From an uncultured bacterium (GTDB taxonomy: Bacteria; Cyanobacteriota; Vampirovibrionia; Gastranaerophilales; Gastranaerophilaceae), in assembly GCA_900551965.1 (NCBI GenBank), contig URYF01000052.1, positions 1 through 10,410 of the forward strand: a DNA stretch of 10,410 nucleotides. The letters run 5' to 3'. The notes under the pieces are model-generated. The model was not told the DNA's origin and did no database searches. It saw nothing but the letters and a program-made list of their open reading frames with translations. Below, in pieces: positions 5,608 to 10,410 of this stretch. Made by a program: the position numbers and the translations under genes. How positions within the stretch are numbered: the stretch's first letter is position 1; each line of letters starts with the position of its first letter.

Positions 5608-7014
5608 ATGGATAAGAAGTTCTTAATCTCTTTATTTTTATTGGGCTTGACCTTTAATACGATGCCTGCATCTGCTTTCAAGTTAAAAAAAGAAAAAGAT
5701 CACCGATCAAAAGAGCTTAAATACCAGTATGAAGTTTTAAAAGAAGATGAAAAAAATAAGATGGAAGGCAGGATTTTAAACATGTCTCCATCAGGTTATA
5801 TGACGGTTGATGAATATGAAGCGTTGTCAGAGTATAAGGATAAATCAAATTTAGAATTAGATATTCCGCAAGTTCAAACCCCTTCTGATTTTAAATATGT
5901 TCCGAAGCCGTTATACAGAATTGTTAAGTATAATGATCCGCCGGGAAGTGTTGAGTTGACGCTTGGAAAACGATTATATCTCAATCGTCAGGTAAATGCT
6001 CAGGGGATTGTTTCTCCTGATTATTCAATGCTTGTTTATCCTGCAGTTTATTATTATACAGACAGTGCATCTGTTGCGTGTGATTTATTTATAATTCCGC
6101 TGCCGGATACAAACGATACAAATTTAAACAAAATATTAAAGGCAAATGTTGCAAGACGTATCCCTGAACCTATCTTATCAACAGATAAGGCTATTGATAA
6201 TTATGCTGCTTTTAGGACATTGACTCCTGTTGATTTCTCCGCCGACGGTACAAAGCTCCTTGTGAAACAAAAAATCGGAAGCCGCGAAGACGGGATTTGG
6301 GAAACAACACTTTTAGTTTATGATTTCAGGTATAAAGTCGATTATGATTTATCCGAGGTTAGAGATGCTATTGTGTATTTTTGGAAAGAATATATGGACT
6401 TAAATCTTGATGATGTTCGCTGGGATATTTATCCTGTTGGTTTTGATATAGAAGAACCGGATAGAGTTGTTGTTCAAGCATTTGCTTTTACAGGTGAGAA
6501 ACCGGTGTTTTTAGGTACTTGGAGTGTTGATTGGCAGGGAAACCAATCAAGGCTTGTGTCTTTTAGTAATAAAGTTGAACCAAAAGTAAGTATTAATGGT
6601 TATAAGGTTATAAAAGACGGAATTGCAGATTATCAAAGTGTTGAACGGCAGGAAAAAGTTCAAAAACAGGAATCTGAAATATTAAAAAAACAGTATAAAG
6701 AAAAACAAGATGAAATTGTTAAAGGTATCCGAGAAGATTACAAATATGCTATAAAAGGGCTAAATCTTGATTATAAAGAAGAGTATCGCGATTATAAGAA
6801 ACTCCGTTCATTATCCGGATCAACTGAAAACGCACAGCTTCAAGATGCTTACAAAAAATATCTTGTAGACCAATTAAATAAAGATATTACTAAATCTGAA
6901 AAACAAATTGAAAAGCTTAAAAAAGATATTGAAAAAACTGATGATAAGTTGAATAAACTTTATGAAAAAAACGGTGATTCCTCAAATGTGGATATGCTTA
7001 CTCCTGCTCAATAG
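5608..7014 (+). CDS. Exported protein of unknown function, propeller-like repeats and coiled-coil tail
   Basis: I do not recognise a named family. The protein has 468 residues from ATG 5608, which follows an AGG at 5598-5600 by 7 nt and gives a clean signal peptide (MDKKFLIS, hydrophobic core, cleavage at ASA|F after residue 23). An in-frame TTG at 5593 is less likely. The mature N-terminus is Lys/Glu-rich (about 24-60). The middle (about 110-335) is rich in strands, with SPDYSML near 136 and SADGTKLL near 211. These resemble TolB/PD40-type beta-propeller repeats but are few and degenerate. The tail, about 342-460, is highly charged Lys/Glu coiled coil, ending in a short polar stretch. No catalytic motif was seen. 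It is 18 bp behind the response regulator, so it is likely co-expressed and may be an envelope component linked to that signalling pair. That link is inferred. Confidence 0.85.
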   Translation: MDKKFLISLFLLGLTFNTMPASAFKLKKEKDHRSKELKYQYEVLKEDEKNKMEGRILNMSPSGYMTVDEYEALSEYKDKSNLELDIPQVQTPSDFKYVPKPLYRIVKYNDPPGSVELTLGKRLYLNRQVNAQGIVSPDYSMLVYPAVYYYTDSASVACDLFIIPLPDTNDTNLNKILKANVARRIPEPILSTDKAIDNYAAFRTLTPVDFSADGTKLLVKQKIGSREDGIWETTLLVYDFRYKVDYDLSEVRDAIVYFWKEYMDLNLDDVRWDIYPVGFDIEEPDRVVVQAFAFTGEKPVFLGTWSVDWQGNQSRLVSFSNKVEPKVSINGYKVIKDGIADYQSVERQEKVQKQESEILKKQYKEKQDEIVKGIREDYKYAIKGLNLDYKEEYRDYKKLRSLSGSTENAQLQDAYKKYLVDQLNKDITKSEKQIEKLKKDIEKTDDKLNKLYEKNGDSSNVDMLTPAQ

Positions 7015-7276
7015 GTTTTGTTTTTGTTGAATTTATCAGTTCAAGTTTTTGCTTTCTTGTAAGTTTATGTTTAATTCGATATTCTTCTTTTAATGCTTCT
7101 GATTTATTTGGAAACTCTTTCAACCAGGCAAGTTTTACCGGTTTATTTGCTCTGGTATATTTTGCCCCTTTACCTTCTAAGTGTGCCTTGTAGCGCTTTT
7201 CAATATTATCTGTATAACCGCAGTAAAGAGTATTTCTTTCTGTCAGCAGTATGTACACGAAATGCTTATCTTCCAT
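6998..7276 (-). CDS. GIY-YIG domain protein (UPF0213/YhbQ-like)
   Basis: 92-residue single-domain member of the GIY-YIG endonuclease superfamily. The first strand reads FVYILLTERNTLYCGYT, the small-protein version of the GIY...YIG motif (VYI...YCG). It is followed by the conserved Arg helix (NIEKRYKAHLEGKGAKYTR), then KPVKLAWLKEF and the conserved Glu in SEALKEEYRIK. Such stand-alone proteins are common; a role in DNA processing is assumed, but the cellular function is not established. The Lys-rich C-terminus fits nucleic-acid binding. Its last 17 bp overlap the 3' end of the opposite-strand coiled-coil gene, and it is divergent from nadK. There is no ribosome site, and a perfect TATAAT lies 6 nt before the ATG. 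Confidence 0.9.
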   Translation of the reverse strand: MEDKHFVYILLTERNTLYCGYTDNIEKRYKAHLEGKGAKYTRANKPVKLAWLKEFPNKSEALKEEYRIKHKLTRKQKLELINSTKTKPIEQE

Positions 7277-7282
7277 ACTTTA

Positions 7283-7288
7283 ATTATA
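7283..7288 (-). promoter_or_regulatory. Candidate -10 box of the GIY-YIG gene, leaderless
   Basis: On the minus strand a perfect TATAAT (7288-7283) is followed by 6 nt (TAAAGT) and then the ATG at 7276. Transcription would start on or next to the start codon. The -35 region (TCAAAT at 17 bp) is poor, so the call rests on the -10 box and on the absence of a ribosome site. Confidence 0.35.
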
Positions 7289-7317
7289 TTACATTTTTTT
7301 ACAGTATTTGAAATCTT

Positions 7318-7345
7318 TTGTCTAATTTCATATATTTGATATAAA
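7318..7345 (+). promoter_or_regulatory. Candidate extended -10 promoter of nadK, near-leaderless
   Basis: TTGTCT (7318-7323; 4 of 6 consensus) lies 16 bp before TATAAA (7340-7345; 5 of 6 consensus). The -10 box is preceded by TGA, giving the extended form TGnTATAAA. Predicted transcription starts at about 7352, one or two bases before the ATG at 7354, and no ribosome site is present. Confidence 0.45.
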
Positions 7346-7353
7346 CTAAACGT

Positions 7354-8148
7354 ATGAATAAACGCTATGCAATCTGTTATAACTCGTTGATGGAAAATTC
7401 CTCTGAATTGATGGAGAATTTAAAGGGCATTTTAGCTGATGCTTCTTTGGATTTTGATGTTTTAAATATTGATAATCTTAAATCCGGTTATGACTTTGCT
7501 TTTGTAATAGGCGGAGACGGCACAATATTAAAAGCTGCAAGGTTTTACTCAGAGTTTGAAACCCCAATATTTGGTATTAATCTTGGACGACTCGGGTTTC
7601 TATCTCAAGCCTCAGGCGAAAATCTTGAAAGTTCTGTTAAAAAGATTTTATCCGGGGATTTTAAAGTTGAAAAAAGAATGATGCTTGAAGCAGGCAGCTA
7701 TATTGCCTTGAACGACTTTGTTATAAAGGGAGATTTAGCCGGCAGAACTTCCAGGTTTGCTCTTGAGATTAATGGAAAGTTTGTTTGTGAGTATTTAGCT
7801 GATGGTATAATTATTTCAACTCCGACCGGTTCTACAGCATACGGTATGGCTGCAGGCGGTCCTGTTTTGGCTCCTGATGTTCAGGCTATAACAATCGTTC
7901 CGATTTGTCCTCATACTTTTTCGGCAAGACCTATTGTTGTTTCTGCTGATGATGAGATTAAAATTCTTCCTTGTAAAAATAATGAGTATAAAGTAGCAGC
8001 AGACGGTCAAGTTGCGTTTTCAATGTCTTCTGAGTTTGTAATAAAAAAATCTGATAAGCTTGCTAATCTTGCTCTGCTTAATGAGAATGATTTTTATACT
8101 GTCCTTAGAAATAAATTACAATGGGGAATTTCTCCTGCTAAAATTTAA
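7354..8148 (+). CDS. nadK: NAD kinase (ATP/polyphosphate-dependent NAD phosphorylation)
   Basis: Makes NADP from NAD in the cytoplasm and so supplies NADPH metabolism. At 264 residues it is slightly shorter than most family members, because the region before the first motif is compact. All hallmark motifs are present: GGDGT at 53-57 with catalytic D55; NLGRLGFL at 76-83; the NE/D motif as N120-D121 (ALNDFVI); ADGIIISTPTGSTAY at 149-163 followed by AAGGP; and PICPHTFSARP. The C-terminal end FYTVLRNKLQWG is typical. ATG 7354 is the only sensible start; no Shine-Dalgarno sequence precedes it. It is divergent from the GIY-YIG gene across 77 bp, and ftsZ follows after 175 bp with its own likely promoter. 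Confidence 0.96.
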   Translation: MNKRYAICYNSLMENSSELMENLKGILADASLDFDVLNIDNLKSGYDFAFVIGGDGTILKAARFYSEFETPIFGINLGRLGFLSQASGENLESSVKKILSGDFKVEKRMMLEAGSYIALNDFVIKGDLAGRTSRFALEINGKFVCEYLADGIIISTPTGSTAYGMAAGGPVLAPDVQAITIVPICPHTFSARPIVVSADDEIKILPCKNNEYKVAADGQVAFSMSSEFVIKKSDKLANLALLNENDFYTVLRNKLQWGISPAKI

Positions 8149-8224
8149 TCTTTAAATAGTTAAGAGTAATGTTATAGCTTGACTGCTTTTATATTAACTT
8201 TTGTTCATAATTTTGTTAAATTTC

Positions 8225-8253
8225 TTGTACTTTTTTTCTATTTAAAATACTAT
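8225..8253 (+). promoter_or_regulatory. Tentative ftsZ promoter
   Basis: The 175-bp gap between nadK and ftsZ has no gene and no clear terminator. It is strongly T-rich. The best spaced pair is TTGTAC (8225-8230) and TACTAT (8248-8253), 17 bp apart, but it scores only 3 and 4 of 6. TTGACT at 8179-8184 is a better -35 but has no properly spaced -10. More than one promoter may operate here. Confidence 0.2.
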
Positions 8254-8264
8254 ATTGTTATAGT
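8249..8264. repeat. Short inverted repeat upstream of ftsZ
   Basis: ACTATA-TTGT-TATAGT is an exact 6-bp inverted repeat with a 4-bp spacer, about 60 bp upstream of the ftsZ start and overlapping the tentative -10. It could be an operator half-site pair, but AT-rich DNA yields such repeats by chance. Confidence 0.25.
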
Positions 8265-8323
8265 TACATTATGAGTAATTATATGTTTTAGGAAAAAGTT
8301 AATAGTTTTAAGAGGTAAATAAC

Positions 8324-9493
8324 GTGGAAAATATCGTTTCAGATATCTTTGCAAGAAAAGATGAATCATCAAATGATCAAACTTCAAGATTAGGTGCAAA
8401 CCCTACAAATATTAAGGTTATTGGTGTCGGCGGCGGCGGCGGTAATGCTGTTAACCGTATGATACAATCAGGTTTGTCAGGTGTTGAATTTTGGTTAATG
8501 AATACTGACTTGCAGGTTTTATATAATGGAAAAACAAATAACCGCATTCAGTTGGGTTCATCATCAACACAAGGTCTTGGTGCCGGTGGTGATCCTTCTG
8601 TAGGAGAAAAAGCTGCTGAAGAAGCTCAACAAGAAATCACTCAGGCTTTAGAAGGTGCTGATATGGTATTTATCACAGCAGGCATGGGCGGTGGTACCGG
8701 TACCGGTGCAGCTCCTGTTGTAGCTAAACTTGCAAAACAGCTTGGTATTTTAACTATTGCAGTTGTTACAAAACCATTTATGTGGGAAGGTAAAAAAAGA
8801 CAAAATCAAGCTAATACAGGTCTTGAAAAGTTAAAAGAATCTGTAGATGCAGTTATTGTTGTTCCTAACGATAAATTGTTACAGGTTGTAGATAGACAAG
8901 TATCACTTAATGAATCATTCATTATTGTTGATGAAGTACTATTAAGAGGTGTTCAAGGTATCTCTGATATCATTACTGTTCCCGGTATTATTAACGTTGA
9001 CTTTGCTGACGTTAAAACCGTTATGCAGGCTTCTGGTTCAGCATTGATGGGTATCGGTAGAGCTCAAGGTGAAGGTCGTGCGGTTAAGGCTGCTCAACAA
9101 GCTATCAATTCACAATTGCTTGAATCTTCAATAAATGGTGCCTCAGGTGTTATCGTTAACATCACAGGCGGACCTGATATGGGTATTCACGAAGTTAGTG
9201 ATGCAGCTTCAATTATTCATGATGCGGTTCTTGACGATGCTACAGTTATTATCGGAACAGCAGTTAACGAATCAATTCAGGGTGAAATTCAAATCACTGT
9301 TATTGCAACCGGTTTTGAATTGAAAAATAATTCACCTGTTTCAATGTTTGGTTCTTCATCTTCTAATGATGATTCAAAACCACAAATTAATGCTGCAGAC
9401 TTCTTCTCAGGCGCGTTTAATACTCAAACCAAGTCTGTGTTATCAAATAATAACTTTACAAATATTGAAATTCCTGACTTCTTAAAAAGATAG
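8324..9493 (+). CDS. ftsZ: Cell division GTPase FtsZ
   Basis: Tubulin homologue that polymerises at mid-cell into the Z ring and recruits the divisome. The GTG start at 8324 is set by the ribosome site AGAGGT (8311-8316), 7 nt upstream; no in-frame ATG exists before Met46. The 389 residues comprise a polar N-terminal tail (about 1-28), then the nucleotide-binding VGGGGGNAVNRM (35-46), the tubulin signature GGGTGTGAAP (122-131) and the T7 loop NVDFAD (224-229) with the GTP-hydrolysing acidic residues D226 and D229. A short linker (about 340-378) rich in Ser/Asn is followed by the C-terminal peptide EIPDFLKR, which binds membrane tethers and division proteins. No ftsA, ftsQ or mur gene is next to it; it appears to be a single transcription unit ended by a strong terminator. 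Confidence 0.99.
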   Translation: MENIVSDIFARKDESSNDQTSRLGANPTNIKVIGVGGGGGNAVNRMIQSGLSGVEFWLMNTDLQVLYNGKTNNRIQLGSSSTQGLGAGGDPSVGEKAAEEAQQEITQALEGADMVFITAGMGGGTGTGAAPVVAKLAKQLGILTIAVVTKPFMWEGKKRQNQANTGLEKLKESVDAVIVVPNDKLLQVVDRQVSLNESFIIVDEVLLRGVQGISDIITVPGIINVDFADVKTVMQASGSALMGIGRAQGEGRAVKAAQQAINSQLLESSINGASGVIVNITGGPDMGIHEVSDAASIIHDAVLDDATVIIGTAVNESIQGEIQITVIATGFELKNNSPVSMFGSSSSNDDSKPQINAADFFSGAFNTQTKSVLSNNNFTNIEIPDFLKR

Positions 9494-9514
9494 TGAATTA
9501 TAAATATAAAGTTT

Positions 9515-9549
9515 AAAAATCCGCCTTAATTATTATTGGCGGATTTTTT
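9515..9549. terminator. Bidirectional intrinsic terminator between ftsZ and the convergent gene
   Basis: AAAAATCCGCC (9515-9525) pairs exactly with GGCGGATTTTT (9538-9548) around a 12-nt loop. T runs lie on both sides when read from either strand. It stands 22 bp after the ftsZ stop and ends directly beside the stop codon of the minus-strand gene, so it can end both transcripts. Confidence 0.92.
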
Positions 9550-9551
9550 AT

Positions 9552-10340
9552 TTATTCGCTTAATATAGATAAATTCATTATTTCAATGTCGTCATAGTCT
9601 ATATGATCACTTGGCATAAGATTTTGACCGGTTTTTATTGTTATTTGGTTTTTGCTGTTTGCTTTTATCAATGTGTTAGGTATTTTAATTCTCTGCCCAT
9701 CTCCGTTTACCTGTAGTTGTCCGATTATTTTGCCGTTAAAGTATATTTCAACAGGACTTGAGTAAGCTGTTCTTATTCTATTTTGTCCCATTGATTTCGC
9801 CAGTTTTGAGTCTATTCCTACGATTGAACCGATAACCAAATAATTAGTACTTCTTTTGGCGTTATCTGTCATTATGAAATCTTTTGAATAATACGGGCCA
9901 ATTGATTTTAGCCTAAAATCTCCGGCATTTGCTGAGTTTCTGGAGAAGCTGTCATCTCCAAGGTGTAAAATTTGACTGTCTAAAGAAATATCTGCAGCTT
10001 CACTTTGGGCTATTTCGATTTTCATTGGGTTATTAAGACTTTCTCCGTTGTTGATAGTTAGTGAGAACGGTCTGTAGCCCTCTTTTTCTACATTCATAAT
10101 TGTAGGCTGGCTGATTTGAACTTTTTTTATTTCGAAATTTCCGTTAGCATCAGTATATGTTCGGAAATTTTTCTGGGGAATTGTAATTTTTGCAAATTCA
10201 ACTCCCTGACCTGTTTTAGCATCAATTACTTGATTACTCTCTTGTTGTCCTACTTTTGAAACCCCGCCGGTAAAGGTCGTGGCATAAACAGGTGTTGATA
10301 AAATTGTAATGAATGTTAGTAAGTAAATAAGTTTTTTCAT
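9552..10340 (-). CDS. Exported protein with carboxypeptidase-regulatory-like domain
   Basis: 262 residues. A signal peptide (MKKLIYLL, hydrophobic core) has a likely cleavage site VYA|T after residue 20. Residues about 36-110 match the beta-sandwich CarboxypepD_reg/transthyretin-like pattern: VIDAKTGQGVEFAKITI, then TYTDANGNFEI, then VEKEGYRPFSL. Domains of this type are usually small adhesive or structural modules on exported proteins and need not have enzyme activity. The C-terminal half (about 115-262) is beta-rich and contains EIYFNGKIIGQLQVNGDG. I cannot assign it to a family. The protein should be periplasmic or surface-associated. It converges with ftsZ and shares its terminator. No ribosome site precedes the ATG; it may be translated by coupling to an upstream frame that stops in an overlapping TGA. 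Confidence 0.85.
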   Translation of the reverse strand: MKKLIYLLTFITILSTPVYATTFTGGVSKVGQQESNQVIDAKTGQGVEFAKITIPQKNFRTYTDANGNFEIKKVQISQPTIMNVEKEGYRPFSLTINNGESLNNPMKIEIAQSEAADISLDSQILHLGDDSFSRNSANAGDFRLKSIGPYYSKDFIMTDNAKRSTNYLVIGSIVGIDSKLAKSMGQNRIRTAYSSPVEIYFNGKIIGQLQVNGDGQRIKIPNTLIKANSKNQITIKTGQNLMPSDHIDYDDIEIMNLSILSE

Positions 10341-10410
10341 ACAGATTTTATCTTATATTTTGTTCCCGGGCTCATTTTAGGTTGGGTCTTTAGGAAAACA
10401 AATAGGATCT
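10337..10410 (-). CDS. Possible 3' end of another minus-strand gene, cut by window edge
   Basis: On the minus strand a frame is open from the window edge for 23 codons, ends in SPGTKYKIKSV and stops at a TGA overlapping the ATG of the next gene (ATGA arrangement). Such overlap is typical of translational coupling and would explain the missing ribosome site there. However, 23 open codons can occur by chance, and other frames of this 70-bp piece are also partly open. The plus strand of 10341-10410 shows no clear feature. Confidence 0.3.
   Translation of the reverse strand, partial: ILFVFLKTQPKMSPGTKYKIKSV

Noticed and set aside
7093..7311. Plus-strand open frame with hydrophobic residues, resembling a small membrane protein
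   Set aside because: It is antisense to the GIY-YIG gene, whose motifs are clear, and the hydrophobicity results from reading Lys/Glu-rich codons in reverse.
7331..7343. Inverted repeat TATAT-TTG-ATATA upstream of nadK
   Set aside because: The arms are short and purely A/T in AT-rich DNA; it is better explained as part of the -10 region.
7816..8010. Minus-strand Arg/Asn-rich open frame
   Set aside because: It is a shadow of the conserved nadK motifs on the other strand.
9135..9323. Plus-strand open frame within ftsZ
   Set aside because: It is out of frame in a certain ftsZ gene and has no ribosome site.
1..10410. CRISPR array, insertion sequence, phage or toxin-antitoxin system
   Set aside because: I saw no regularly spaced direct repeats, transposase or integrase motifs, or small toxin-antitoxin-like gene pair; gene content is chromosomal housekeeping and signalling.

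Overview
This AT-rich chromosomal window comes from a diderm (Gram-negative-type), largely anaerobic bacterium. The best guess is a non-photosynthetic cyanobacterial relative, Melainabacteria/Vampirovibrionia (for example Gastranaerophilales). That guess is an inference. It rests on the low GC content, the TonB-like periplasmic protein, the superoxide-reductase plus ferritin pair in place of visible SOD/catalase, cyanobacteria-like soluble two-component proteins, and ftsZ standing outside a division/cell-wall cluster. I could not test it by database search.

Layout. The left edge holds the 3' five-sixths of argS. A small exported protein with a TonB/TolA-type C-terminal domain follows 8 bp later. 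On the opposite strand lies a long (about 258 nt) SRP RNA gene whose terminator overlaps the stop codon of that gene. Past the SRP RNA promoter comes a short oxygen/iron-defence operon: a desulfoferrodoxin-type superoxide reductase, then a ferritin. Next is a three-gene signalling operon: a soluble hybrid kinase (REC-coil-PAS-HisKA-HATPase), a NarL/LuxR-type response regulator, and an exported protein of unknown function with propeller-like repeats and a coiled-coil tail. A GIY-YIG protein on the minus strand overlaps the 3' end of that operon and is divergent from nadK. ftsZ follows after a 175-bp intergenic region and ends at a strong hairpin terminator shared with a convergent gene for an exported protein with a carboxypeptidase-regulatory-like domain. 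The right edge may hold the last codons of another minus-strand gene.

How the genes relate. Most are housekeeping: tRNA charging, protein targeting, NADP synthesis and cell division. Superoxide reductase makes peroxide and ferritin sequesters iron, which together limit Fenton chemistry in an anaerobe exposed to oxygen. The kinase and regulator are probably partners, but their signal and targets cannot be read from the sequence.

The observations most worth a second look are: the long-type SRP RNA with a GAAA tetraloop; a 24-bp near-perfect palindrome on the SRP RNA promoter; a perfect 15-bp palindrome at the kinase promoter; and a set of Shine-Dalgarno-less starts with a -10-like box 6-8 nt upstream, suggesting leaderless mRNAs. 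No mobile element, CRISPR array, tRNA or clear novel defence system was seen.
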